DNA of 9,800 nucleotides from Candidatus Brocadiales bacterium (GTDB lineage Bacteria > Planctomycetota > Brocadiia > Brocadiales > Bathyanammoxibiaceae), in contig JAUQZZ010000069.1 of the NCBI GenBank assembly GCA_030586765.1, forward strand, positions 1 through 9,800, in the 5' to 3' direction. A model generated the notes under the pieces. The model was not told where the DNA came from, ran no database searches, and worked only from the letters and a program-made list of their open reading frames with translations. The translations under genes and the position numbers were made by a program. Position 1 is the stretch's first letter; each line of letters starts with the position of its first letter. Positions 1-6,845 of the stretch are shown one piece after another.

Positions 1-61
1 CCCCACCATATACCATCTTTTCAGGAGAAAAGACTTCTAACTTAAAGGTCCTTTCTGACAT
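1..61 (-). CDS. atpC: ATP synthase F1 epsilon subunit, N-terminal fragment
   Basis: Only the first 20 codons are present; the gene continues past the left edge of the window. It starts with ATG at 61, two bases after the atpD stop codon (TAACCATG), so its translation is probably coupled to beta. The visible peptide contains LEVFSPEKMVY, which matches the usual epsilon N-terminus (a short beta strand followed by a T/S-P-E/D-x-x-V-Y/F motif). Epsilon sits on the central stalk with gamma and the c-ring, and in many bacteria inhibits ATP hydrolysis. The call rests on this motif plus position: atpC follows atpD in most bacterial atp operons. The ribosome site inside the end of atpD is weak (a GGG run only), consistent with coupling. 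Confidence 0.9.
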   Translation of the reverse strand, partial: MSERTFKLEVFSPEKMVYGG

Positions 62-63
62 GG

Positions 64-1467
64 TTAATCCCGTGGGGTTAGCTGCTTTGCTTTTTCTATA
101 ACATCTTCTATTCCACCTATCATATAAAAGGCCTGCTCTGGTAGTTGGTCATGTCTCCCTTCCACCACTTCTTTGAAACTCTTAACTGTTTCATGGAGGG
201 GAACGTATTTGCCTTTTGTTCCTGTAAACTGCTCTGCAACAAAGAAGGGCTGTGACAGGAACTTTTGTATGCGACGAGCTCTGGCTACAATTACTTTGTC
301 CTCCTCCGTGAGCTCTTCTATACCCAGGATAGCAATGAAGTCCTGGAGGTCCTTATATCTCTGGAGAATCCTCTGCACCTCCCTGGCTACCTGATAGTGC
401 TCCTCCCCGACAATCTTTGGGTCGAGGATTCTGGAGGTGGAACGCAAGGGGTCAACAGCAGGGTATATCCCCAGCTCAGCAATCTGTCGGGAGAGCCATA
501 TGGTGGAATCCAGATGGGGGAAGGTGGCTACAGGTGCCGGGTCAGTGAAGTCGTCCGCAGGGACATAAATGGCCTGCATAGAGGTTATGGAACCCCTCTT
601 GGTGGAGGTGATTCTTTCCTGGAGGTCTCCCATCTCAGTGGCAAGGGTTGGCTGGTAGCCCACGGCAGAGGGCATTCGGCCCAGGAGTGCCGAGACCTCG
701 GAGCCTGCCTGTACGAAGCGAAAGATATTATCAATAAAGAGGAGTACATCCTGTCCCTCTATGTCCCTAAAATACTCAGCCATAGTAAGGGCTGTGAGAC
801 CTATCCTTAGTCTTGCCCCTGGGGGTTCATTCATCTGGCCGAAGACCAGGACAGTCTTATCCAGTACGCCTGATTCCTTCATCTCTAGCCAGAGGTCGTT
901 TCCTTCCCTGGTCCTTTCTCCTACTCCAGCGAAGGTAGAGTATCCACCATGCTCCGTGGCAATACTTCTAATCAGCTCCATGATGAGGACTGTCTTACCT
1001 ACCCCTGCACCCCCGAACATACCCACTTTTCCACCCCTGGCAAAGGGTGCCAGGAGGTCCACTACCTTCAAACCTGTCTCGAAGACAGTGGTAGTTGTCT
1101 CCCTTTCATCGTAGGAAGGGGGAAGGCGGTGGATGGAATGCCGCTCCTCAGCTTTTACCTCGCCCAGGTTATCAATAGGTTCTCCAAGCAGGTTGAATAT
1201 CCTTCCCAGAACTGCTTTTCCCACGGGGACTGCGATGGGTTTGCCGGTATCCTCCGCCTTCATTCCACGGACCAGCCCATCAGTGGAAGCCAGGGCCACG
1301 CACCTTACAGTATCATTGCCCAGGTGTTGAGCAACTTCCACCACCAGGTCTATTCCCCTTTCAGGGTCTTTTATCTTTATCGCATTGCGGATGGCTGGAA
1401 GGCTTCCCGGGGCGAACCTTACATCCACTACAGGGCCTATTATCTGAACTACAGTACCAATATTCAA
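64..1467 (-). CDS. atpD: ATP synthase F1 beta subunit (catalytic)
   Basis: This is the catalytic nucleotide-binding subunit of F1, three copies per complex, which makes ATP from ADP and phosphate at the cytoplasmic face. At 467 residues it has the usual family length. The P-loop GGAGVGKT is at 152-159 (Lys158). The catalytic Glu is in GERTREGND (Glu184). Walker B with the following DNIFRF is around 241-251, and the adenine-stacking Tyr is in GIYPAVDP (Tyr335). The C-terminal lever appears as EELTEED at 384-390, a variant of DELSEED. The start is TTG at 1467, chosen because AAGGAGGG lies 8 nt upstream and the protein begins where the family begins. Two positions look unusual: Trp324 in the HLDSTIWLSR segment, and Arg342 in PLRSTSR, where Asp is common. 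Neither is a catalytic residue that I know of. Confidence 0.99.
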   Translation of the reverse strand: MNIGTVVQIIGPVVDVRFAPGSLPAIRNAIKIKDPERGIDLVVEVAQHLGNDTVRCVALASTDGLVRGMKAEDTGKPIAVPVGKAVLGRIFNLLGEPIDNLGEVKAEERHSIHRLPPSYDERETTTTVFETGLKVVDLLAPFARGGKVGMFGGAGVGKTVLIMELIRSIATEHGGYSTFAGVGERTREGNDLWLEMKESGVLDKTVLVFGQMNEPPGARLRIGLTALTMAEYFRDIEGQDVLLFIDNIFRFVQAGSEVSALLGRMPSAVGYQPTLATEMGDLQERITSTKRGSITSMQAIYVPADDFTDPAPVATFPHLDSTIWLSRQIAELGIYPAVDPLRSTSRILDPKIVGEEHYQVAREVQRILQRYKDLQDFIAILGIEELTEEDKVIVARARRIQKFLSQPFFVAEQFTGTKGKYVPLHETVKSFKEVVEGRHDQLPEQAFYMIGGIEDVIEKAKQLTPRD

Positions 1468-1475
1468 TTCTCTTA

Positions 1476-1483
1476 CCCTCCTT
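1476..1483 (-). promoter_or_regulatory. Strong Shine-Dalgarno site for the TTG start of atpD
   Basis: On the minus strand the sequence AAGGAGGG lies in the 32-nt gap between atpG and atpD, 8 nt before the TTG at 1465-1467. It fixes the TTG as the start of beta. The nearly full anti-SD match may offset the weaker start codon, since beta is needed at three copies per F1. Confidence 0.85.
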
Positions 1484-1499
1484 GTAAATCCTTTTGGGG

Positions 1500-2363
1500 T
1501 TACCGCAGCAAGGCCTCTGCTCCGGAGACCACCTCTAGAAGTTCCTTAGTAATGACCTCCTGCCTGGCCTTATTATAAGAGCGGGTTAGGTCATTTATTA
1601 TCTCTTCTGCGTTTTCTGAGGCAGCTATCATAGCCACTCTCCTGGCGGCATATTCAGAGGCTAAAGATTCCCATAGGGCCTGGCGAATGCAGGACTCCAG
1701 GTATTTGGGAAAGAGCCTGGAAAATATCTCCTCGGCGTAGGGTTCAAAGATGTAATCAACCCTATATGCCCCTTTTTCGGGTGTCTCCTTGGGCTCTATA
1801 GGAAGGAGCTTTATACCCGTGGGTATGCACTTCATTACTGTGGCAAACTTGGTAAAGAATAGATGGAGCTCTTGATAGGCTCCCTGTTCAAAGTCTGTAA
1901 TCAATTGCCTTGTTAACTCAGTTATATGAGCTGTACCCAGTCTCTCTACGGCCTCAGGAAAATATTTTTCAATCTGATGTCTTCTTTTCTGAAAAAAGAG
2001 AAAGCCCTTTTTACCCATTATAATAGGCCTGATTTCTTTGTGGGAATTTTCTTTTAAGAATCTTAGCACATGCTGTAATATGTTAGTGTTGTAAGCACCG
2101 CATAGCCCCTTATCAGAGGTTATTACCAATATCCTGATTGTCTTGACGTCCCTTTCTTTGAGGAGGTAATGGGTCTTTCCCATGGCGTTAGCGGCCAGGA
2201 AGTTTAGAAGTTGCCCTATCTTTTCGTGATAGGGCCGTGCAGCTAGAACCCTGGCCTCGGCCTTTTTTAGCCTATTTGCAGCTACCATCTCCATGGCCCT
2301 GGTTATTTGCTGGATATTAGTAATGCCTTTTATCCTTTGTTTTATCTCCCGTGTGCTTAACAC
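1500..2363 (-). CDS. atpG: ATP synthase F1 gamma subunit (central rotor shaft)
   Basis: Gamma is the rotating coiled coil inside the alpha3beta3 hexamer that links the c-ring to the catalytic sites. The 287-residue length is normal. The N-terminal helix (STREIKQRIKGITNIQQITRAMEMVAANRLKKAE, residues 3-36) and the C-terminal helix (about 236-287, with AASENAEEIINDLTRSYNKARQ) carry the conserved gamma signature. Between them is the Rossmann-like globular domain, including SDKGLCGAYN at about 85-94. It begins with GTG at 2363, with GGGAG 9 nt upstream inside the end of atpA. Only 5 nt separate the atpA stop from this start, so coupling is likely. I see no extra insertion of the type found in chloroplast or cyanobacterial gamma. 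Confidence 0.98.
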   Translation of the reverse strand: MLSTREIKQRIKGITNIQQITRAMEMVAANRLKKAEARVLAARPYHEKIGQLLNFLAANAMGKTHYLLKERDVKTIRILVITSDKGLCGAYNTNILQHVLRFLKENSHKEIRPIIMGKKGFLFFQKRRHQIEKYFPEAVERLGTAHITELTRQLITDFEQGAYQELHLFFTKFATVMKCIPTGIKLLPIEPKETPEKGAYRVDYIFEPYAEEIFSRLFPKYLESCIRQALWESLASEYAARRVAMIAASENAEEIINDLTRSYNKARQEVITKELLEVVSGAEALLR

Positions 2364-2368
2364 CCCTG

Positions 2369-3877
2369 TTATCTCCCGAATTCCTTCTTGAATTCCTCGA
2401 TGGCCCGTTTCAACCTGTGAGTGATATCATCGTCTAATTTCTTCTTTTCCTTGATTTCCTGTCCTATTGCTGGATGTTTTTCCCTCATGAATTTGAGGAA
2501 ATTATTTTCAAATTCCTTAATCTTTTCGACAGGGATGTCATCCAGGTAGCCGTTTACTCCCACGAAGATAGTCATTATCTGCTCTTCCACAGGAGCTGGG
2601 AGATATTGAGGTTGTTTCAGTATCTCCACCAGCCTTTCTCCCCTGGACAACTGTTCTTGTGTGATCTTGTCCAGCTCAGAGCCAAACTGTGCAAAGGCAG
2701 CCAGTTCCCTGTACTGGGCCAGGGTGAGTCTTAACATGCCTGCGACCTTTTTCATGGCTGGTATCTGGGCATTACCTCCTACCCTGGATACGGAGAGTCC
2801 TACGTGAATGGCAGGCCTGACCCCCGAGTAGAAGAGGTTGCTTTCCAGATAGATTTGACCGTCGGTGATAGAGATTACGTTGGTGGGGATATAAGCGGAG
2901 TAATCCCCGGCCTGGGTTTCTACCACAGGGAGGGCAGTCAAGGAGCCTCCTCCCAGTTTTTCGTTGAGTTTAGCTGCCCTTTCCAGGAGTCGGGAGTGGA
3001 GGTTGAAGATATCTCCAGGGAAGGCCTCACGGCCCGGTGGCCGCCTGAGAAGGAGGGACACCTGCCGGTAGGCTAAGGCGTGTTTGTAAAGGTCGTCGTA
3101 CATTACCACTGCGTGCTTGCCTTTATCCCTGAAATATTCCCCCATGGTGCAGCCAGCATAAGGGGCAATGTACTGGAGGGGTGCAGGGTCGCTGGCAGAG
3201 GCTACCACTACCGTGGTGTAATCCATGGCCTTGTGCTCTTCTAAGGTCCTGACCAAATCTGCTATTGTGGAGAGCTTCTGACCAATAGCCACATAGATGC
3301 AATAAACGCCTGAGTCTTTTTGGTTAATAATGGTGTCTACCAGGATGGCAGTCTTACCTGTCTGTCTATCGCCAATGATTAATTCCCGCTGGCCACGGCC
3401 TATGGGTATCATGGAGTCAATGGCCTTAATCCCGGTTTGTAGGGGTTCCTTGACAGGCAGTCTCTCCACCACATTGGGTGCGCGTCCCTCGATGGGTCGG
3501 AAGGCCTCGGAAACTATCGCGCCCTTACCGTCCAGGGGCTGTCCTAAGGCATTGACTACCCTTCCTAGCAGACCTTCCCCTACAGGGACTTGAACGATCC
3601 TGCCAGTGGTCTTTACTGTATCTCCCTCTTTTATATCTTTATCCGATCCCAGTAAGATGGCTCCTACGTTGTCTTCCTCCAGGTTCAGGGCAATCCCGTA
3701 GACACCATCGGAGAATTCAAGGAGTTCCCCGGACATACAGTCATCCAGACCGTAGACCCTTGCCACACCGTCACCCACCTGGAGTACCGTGCCCACGGTC
3801 TCCATCTGGAGTTTTTCTTCGTAACCTTCTATTTCCTTCTTGATAATAGAGGCAATCTCATCAGGTCTTAAAACCAT
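2369..3877 (-). CDS. atpA: ATP synthase F1 alpha subunit (regulatory nucleotide-binding)
   Basis: Alpha alternates with beta in the F1 hexamer. It holds non-catalytic nucleotide sites and supplies the arginine finger. The 502-residue length is standard. In order, one sees the N-terminal helix (1-25), the beta-barrel with VLQVGDGVARVYGL (31-44), the P-loop GDRQTGKT (169-176, Lys175), the YDDL Walker B region (260-263), the LLLRRPPGREAFPGD loop (275-289), and SVSRVGGNAQ (362-371) with arginine finger Arg365. The C-terminal helical domain contains AQFGSELD. The start is ATG at 3877 with AGGAG 9 nt upstream. It follows a 124-nt gap after atpH, the longest spacing inside this cluster. Confidence 0.99.
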   Translation of the reverse strand: MVLRPDEIASIIKKEIEGYEEKLQMETVGTVLQVGDGVARVYGLDDCMSGELLEFSDGVYGIALNLEEDNVGAILLGSDKDIKEGDTVKTTGRIVQVPVGEGLLGRVVNALGQPLDGKGAIVSEAFRPIEGRAPNVVERLPVKEPLQTGIKAIDSMIPIGRGQRELIIGDRQTGKTAILVDTIINQKDSGVYCIYVAIGQKLSTIADLVRTLEEHKAMDYTTVVVASASDPAPLQYIAPYAGCTMGEYFRDKGKHAVVMYDDLYKHALAYRQVSLLLRRPPGREAFPGDIFNLHSRLLERAAKLNEKLGGGSLTALPVVETQAGDYSAYIPTNVISITDGQIYLESNLFYSGVRPAIHVGLSVSRVGGNAQIPAMKKVAGMLRLTLAQYRELAAFAQFGSELDKITQEQLSRGERLVEILKQPQYLPAPVEEQIMTIFVGVNGYLDDIPVEKIKEFENNFLKFMREKHPAIGQEIKEKKKLDDDITHRLKRAIEEFKKEFGR

Positions 3878-4001
3878 AGTGATTTACTCCTGACAAAAGT
3901 AAGAGCCTAGAAAACTTAATTTGAACATATCAACGCCCATATAAGGTTGTGTCTGCTATGGATTGTGTAAATTTTATCTGCCTAAGGCGGATTGATTAGG
4001 G
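3878..4001 (-). other. 124-nt gap between atpH and atpA
   Basis: This is the only sizeable untranslated spacer inside the ATP synthase genes; other junctions are between a 4-nt overlap and 32 nt. It is AT-rich. It contains the atpA Shine-Dalgarno (AGGAG, 3887-3891) and an 18-codon open frame (3884-3940) whose stop overlaps that site's downstream edge. I tested it for a sigma70 promoter. A TTTACA and a TTGATA can be found, but neither has a good -10 hexamer at 15-19 bp. The short GCCTTAGGC palindrome near the atpH end is too small to act as a terminator. Its purpose is unclear. Confidence 0.6.
3884..3940 (-). other. Possible 18-codon upstream ORF before atpA
   Basis: An ATG at 3938-3940 opens a frame of 18 codons (peptide begins MGVDMFKLSF). 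It ends in TAA at 3884-3886, immediately after the CAGGAG of the atpA ribosome site. A ribosome finishing here would stop 6 nt from the atpA ATG, which would suit translational coupling. There is no convincing Shine-Dalgarno before the ATG (the upstream sequence reads CACAACCTTAT), and such a short frame can arise by chance. I list it as a possibility only. Confidence 0.2.
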
Positions 4002-4550
4002 CTAAGCCACCCTCACTTCCACGAGCCTTCTTCTCAGGTTCTTCAGGCGACTGGCGATACTTCCATCAATTATCTTATTACCCATTCTGACAATTACTCC
4101 ACCAAGGATTTTAGGGTTAATCTCGGTGCTTGTCTCTACCTTCTTTTCAGAGAGCCTTTCCAGTGCCTGTTTAAGCCTGCTCAGCTGGGGTTCTGATAGA
4201 GGGGTAGCTGTCTGTATAGTAGCACGCATAATACCCCCTACAAGGTCTGCAATTGATTTATATTCATACATAATACGTTCTAATACCTTTTCCCGCCTTT
4301 TGTCTATAATTAGACGAAGGAAGTTACCAACCAAATGGCTTATATGGGGTGCTAGGATACTATCTACTAATTGTGTCTTTCTTTCCCGAGGTATTGCAGG
4401 GTGAAAGAGGACTTTTCTCAACTCATGGTTTTCTCTGAGGAGTTCGACCACCTTTTCCAGGTCTTGGGTAGTCTGTTGGAAGGCGTTCTTGGCCTTGGCA
4501 ATCTCAAACAAGGCCTGGACATACCCCAGGGTTACGGTCTTTTCTTTCAC
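4002..4550 (-). CDS. atpH: ATP synthase F1 delta subunit (OSCP-like stator)
   Basis: Delta sits on top of F1 and joins it to the b-subunit peripheral stalk. The 182-residue length fits. The N-terminal helical domain (about 5-105) begins with YVQALFEIAKAKN and includes FHPAIPRERKTQLVDSIL and VGNFLRLIIDKRR, all typical of the OSCP/delta family. The C-terminal part (about 108-180), with TEINPKILGGVIVRMGNKIIDGSIASRLKNLRR, matches the conserved end. It starts with GTG at 4550, overlapping the atpF stop by four bases (GTGA), with GAGG 7 nt upstream. This overlap strongly suggests coupled translation with b, its direct partner in the stalk. Confidence 0.97.
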   Translation of the reverse strand: MKEKTVTLGYVQALFEIAKAKNAFQQTTQDLEKVVELLRENHELRKVLFHPAIPRERKTQLVDSILAPHISHLVGNFLRLIIDKRREKVLERIMYEYKSIADLVGGIMRATIQTATPLSEPQLSRLKQALERLSEKKVETSTEINPKILGGVIVRMGNKIIDGSIASRLKNLRRRLVEVRVA

Positions 4551-5050
4551 CGCAGGCCCTCTATCTCGTTAATAAGCTCATCTACCAATCTTTCGGCCGT
4601 CTCTTGTTTCAATGATTGTTGGATTAACCTTTGTGAGGTCAGCATTGATAGATTTACCACTTGGTCTCTAATCTCTGCCACGGCCTTCTTCCTCTCCAGT
4701 TCTATGGTCTCCTGGGCCTTGAGTTTTATCACCTCAGCCTCTTGCCTGGTCTTTTCGATGATTTCTGCGCCGATTTTTTTTGCCTCCTGGACGGCCTGGT
4801 TGAGTTTCCTTTCAGCTTCTTCCTCTGCCTCGGCCAGTCTCTTCTCATAATCCCTTTTTAGCCTGGTCGCCTCTGTCCTGTCCTTTTCGGCATGGGCGTA
4901 AGTGCTCTGGATTTCTTCCTTCCTGGCCTGGAGTAAGGCAAGAATCTTGCCGAAAAGAAATCTCTTTAGCAGATACAGGAGGATTAAGAAGCCAATAGCC
5001 TGAATAATTACTAACCTGAAATCAACACCTAAGGCTCGTAAGAATTCCAA
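4547..5050 (-). CDS. atpF: ATP synthase F0 b subunit (peripheral stalk)
   Basis: The b subunit anchors the stator in the membrane and runs up to delta. The 167-residue protein has one N-terminal membrane helix (about residues 12-32, VIIQAIGFLILLYLL). A long charged helix rich in Glu, Lys, Arg and Ala follows (about 38-140), as expected for the coiled-coil stalk, and then a C-terminal delta-contact segment. Only one b gene is present, so the stalk is probably a homodimer rather than b/b'. The start is TTG at 5050, supported by AAGGAGG 6 nt upstream; no ATG gives a family-like N-terminus. The site overlaps the atpE stop (TAAGGAGG), so c and b are tightly linked. Confidence 0.97.
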   Translation of the reverse strand: MEFLRALGVDFRLVIIQAIGFLILLYLLKRFLFGKILALLQARKEEIQSTYAHAEKDRTEATRLKRDYEKRLAEAEEEAERKLNQAVQEAKKIGAEIIEKTRQEAEVIKLKAQETIELERKKAVAEIRDQVVNLSMLTSQRLIQQSLKQETAERLVDELINEIEGLR

Positions 5051-5056
5051 GGGTAT

Positions 5057-5063
5057 CCTCCTT
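5057..5063 (-). promoter_or_regulatory. Shine-Dalgarno site fixing the TTG start of atpF
   Basis: AAGGAGG on the minus strand lies 6 nt before the TTG at 5048-5050 and shares bases with the atpE TAA stop. It is a full-strength ribosome site and is the main evidence that TTG is the true start of b. Confidence 0.85.
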
Positions 5064-5334
5064 ATTTAACGCCTTGCTTGGCCAACTCCAGGAGTACCTC
5101 TGGGGCCGGCAGTTTTCCCAGGCAAATAAAGGATATCACCAGGGAGTAGATAGTTAAGGATTCGATAAAGGCCAAGCCGATAAACATAAACAACTGAAAG
5201 CGGCTTGCCATTTCGGGTTGTCTTGCCATGGCGTTTAGAAAGCCTGCTACCGTTAACCCCATGCCAACACCACACCCTCCTGCTGCTATAGCTACAAAGG
5301 CAATGGCTAATACTACTCCAGCATAATAGACCAT
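5062..5334 (-). CDS. atpE: ATP synthase F0 c subunit (rotor ring)
   Basis: Subunit c forms the rotor ring that carries the coupling ion. The 90-residue protein is a two-helix hairpin: helix 1 about 5-35, polar loop ARQPE at 37-41, helix 2 about 47-72, and a longer hydrophilic tail. The ion-binding carboxylate is Glu58 in FIESLTIYS. The glycine pattern G20-x-G22-x-G24-x-G26 in helix 1 allows tight ring packing. Aligned by eye to the sodium-binding Ilyobacter c subunit at the ARQPE loop, the Gln32 position is Met25 here and the Thr67 position is Leu60, while Ser59 and Tyr63 are kept. This favours protons over sodium. The start is ATG at 5334, with an exceptionally strong ribosome site ahead. 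Confidence 0.98.
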   Translation of the reverse strand: MVYYAGVVLAIAFVAIAAGGCGVGMGLTVAGFLNAMARQPEMASRFQLFMFIGLAFIESLTIYSLVISFICLGKLPAPEVLLELAKQGVK

Positions 5335-5339
5335 TCTAG

Positions 5340-5351
5340 CACCTCCCTCCT
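5340..5351 (-). promoter_or_regulatory. Extended, double Shine-Dalgarno ahead of atpE
   Basis: On the minus strand AGGAGGGAGGTG spans these bases, giving GAGGTG 5 nt and AGGAGG 11 nt before the atpE ATG. It is the richest ribosome site in the cluster. Because c is needed in many more copies than other subunits, strong initiation at atpE is a known way to set stoichiometry in atp operons; its use here is inferred. It overlaps the atpB TAG stop. Confidence 0.8.
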
Positions 5352-6117
5352 ATTCATGTTCATGGTTTTCATGAGAACCTATAGCACTTGAGATATAGAC
5401 GCAAGTAAGGATAGCAAAGATTGCCGCCTGAAGGGTAGCACATAAGACATCCAGAAGTACCATGGGAAGCTGAACAGGGATAGGGATAAACCCCAAGAGC
5501 ATGGGAGAAAATCCTACAAATATGGCCAGGATGGCGTGTTCTCCTGTCAGGTTCCCGAAGAGACGCACAGAAAGGGATAAAGGTCTAGCTATGAGTTCCT
5601 GCATCATATGTAAGGGAAACATGAGGGGCGCCATCCATCTCGGTTCACCCAGTAAATGCTTAAAATAACCCACGGGACCGTTGCTTTTAAGTCCATGATA
5701 GTGGGTGAGGAAAAAGACAATCAAGGTTAATGCCAGGGGGATATTATAATCGGTGGTGGGGGAGCGCAGAAGAGGCACCTGGCCTATCATATTCATTACC
5801 CATATGTAGATGAACAGAGTGCCTATGAGAGGTACGAAGGCCGCACCTCTCCGCCCCATCTGGGAATTAACAAAGTCGTTCAAGACCTCTACTATTAGCT
5901 CTAATAAGGCTTGTAAGGAACCTGGCACCTTTTTTAGGTCTCGGGTAACCCTATAACAGAAAATGACCAGGAAGGCGATTATCAGTCCAGACATTATGTA
6001 GGGAAGCCACTGGTGCGCTGTGAGACTGAAGAAAGTGCGCTCCTTATCTATAGGCAATAGGTCTAAAAAAGAAGGAAGCTCTGGAATACTCTGATGTACG
6101 CCACTGGGTTCAGCCAT
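5350..6117 (-). CDS. atpB: ATP synthase F0 a subunit (ion channel stator)
   Basis: Subunit a provides the two ion half-channels beside the c-ring. The 255-residue protein has about five to six membrane helices (clearest near 38-56, 93-113, 126-140, 194-211 and 216-243). The essential arginine is Arg185 in the motif PLSLSVRLFGN (179-189). Glu193 in NLTGEHA and Gln230 in LCATLQAAIFAILTCVYIS are at positions usually polar in this family. LLRSPTTDYN (116-125) is the conserved loop. The C-terminus carries a short His/Glu-rich tail (SHENHEHE). The start is ATG at 6117 with a GAGG-type ribosome site in AAGAGGTAACGAGAG; 14 nt separate it from the atpI stop. Confidence 0.98.
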   Translation of the reverse strand: MAEPSGVHQSIPELPSFLDLLPIDKERTFFSLTAHQWLPYIMSGLIIAFLVIFCYRVTRDLKKVPGSLQALLELIVEVLNDFVNSQMGRRGAAFVPLIGTLFIYIWVMNMIGQVPLLRSPTTDYNIPLALTLIVFFLTHYHGLKSNGPVGYFKHLLGEPRWMAPLMFPLHMMQELIARPLSLSVRLFGNLTGEHAILAIFVGFSPMLLGFIPIPVQLPMVLLDVLCATLQAAIFAILTCVYISSAIGSHENHEHE

Positions 6118-6131
6118 CTCTCGTTACCTCT

Positions 6132-6575
6132 TCAAGCTTGGCCTTCAGAAGGCACTTTAATCCATTTGTTTAAGAAATCAACCAGGAGCATGCTCATAAA
6201 CGTAAAGAAGATTACTAACTGGACTACGCTGATGCCAAGAATAAAAGCTAGGGGATGAACCTCTAAATGGCGGAAGATAATATAAAGGAAAACCGCCAGG
6301 GTCATGTATTTTAAGAAACTGAATAAGAAGAAAAATTGCCTCTTATCCCTTCCTCCGGCGGGAAATAGGAAGATTATAGTCCACCACAAAGCCCGGCAGA
6401 AAACTAGACTGATGGCCACCCCAAGGCCCAGGCTAAGGGCGAGATGGAAATACCCAAAAGATAGTAAACCCAGGCTCAGTATTACCCCAAGAAATAAGGA
6501 GGTGTTAAACACCCTGTCCACAAAGCCAGAATCCAGGAGTAACGGGGCGTCGGTTTTCTTTAGTTCTTTCATCAT
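6132..6575 (-). CDS. atpI: ATP synthase protein I (AtpI), membrane protein
   Basis: This 147-residue protein has four predicted membrane helices (about 23-41, 44-71, 81-101 and 107-132) joined by a charged loop (GGRDKRQ, 74-80). Size, topology and position directly before atpB fit the AtpI family. Published work links that family to c-ring assembly in some bacteria and to magnesium supply in alkaliphilic Bacillus. The sequence does not say which applies here. Family identity rests on topology and location more than on strict motifs, since AtpI is poorly conserved. It starts with ATG at 6575 (a second ATG follows directly), 6 nt after the atpZ stop. No clear Shine-Dalgarno is seen, so translation probably depends on coupling to atpZ. 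Confidence 0.88.
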   Translation of the reverse strand: MMKELKKTDAPLLLDSGFVDRVFNTSLFLGVILSLGLLSFGYFHLALSLGLGVAISLVFCRALWWTIIFLFPAGGRDKRQFFFLFSFLKYMTLAVFLYIIFRHLEVHPLAFILGISVVQLVIFFTFMSMLLVDFLNKWIKVPSEGQA

Positions 6576-6581
6576 TTTAAT

Positions 6582-6818
6582 TCAAGGTTTTTTATTCTCG
6601 GCCGTTAAATTCTTTATCACCTTATAAAACTCCAAAAAGCCCGCCGCTATTCCCATTAGTGAAAAGACGAGCATCAGTTTGGGCGCTGTACCAAAACGAG
6701 AGTCTAGATAGCTTCCCACAAGGTAGCCACCCACAGTGGCACCTACCATGAAGAAGGCCAGACTCATTGCCCTTCCTAAGACATAGAAGGTCTTCCCTTT
6801 ATTATTATTTGAGTTCAC
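6582..6818 (-). CDS. atpZ: AtpZ/AtpQ-type small membrane protein (F0F1 gene 1)
   Basis: A 78-residue protein with two membrane helices (about 16-37 and 47-67) joined by a short loop containing YLDSRFGTAP. The pattern GGYLVGSYLD followed by a second helix with GIAAGFLEFYKVIK is typical of the ATPase_gene1 (AtpZ) family found just upstream of atpI. Its role is poorly settled: accessory to F0, with divalent-cation transport proposed together with AtpI. I chose GTG at 6818 because GAGG sits 5 nt before it (6824-6827). An in-frame TTG at 6836 would add six residues (LGCEEG) but has no ribosome site. The gene follows the PhoU-like gene closely and precedes atpI by 6 nt. Confidence 0.88.
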   Translation of the reverse strand: MNSNNNKGKTFYVLGRAMSLAFFMVGATVGGYLVGSYLDSRFGTAPKLMLVFSLMGIAAGFLEFYKVIKNLTAENKKP

Positions 6819-6845
6819 CCCTTCCTCACAACCCAAGGTATGCCG

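Noticed and set aside
265..1578. Long plus-strand open frames (about 181 and 209 codons) opposite atpD
   Set aside because: They are antisense to a strongly conserved gene, show no recognisable domain, and reflect codon bias of the beta gene.
2474..3593. Several plus-strand frames of 86-90 codons opposite atpA
   Set aside because: Same cause: mirror frames of conserved coding sequence with no start context or family features.
3910..3975. Internal promoter between atpH and atpA (TTTACA or TTGATA as -35)
   Set aside because: No acceptable -10 hexamer lies at 15-19 bp from either candidate.
5066..5275. A 69-codon minus-strand frame overlapping atpE
   Set aside because: It is the out-of-frame reading of the c-subunit gene, lacks its own ribosome site and has no membrane pattern.
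5062..6836. Sodium-type N-ATPase (AtpQ/AtpR arrangement)
   Set aside because: The order is the ordinary F-type one, the protein before atpB is a four-helix AtpI rather than a short AtpR, and the c subunit lacks the sodium-site Gln.
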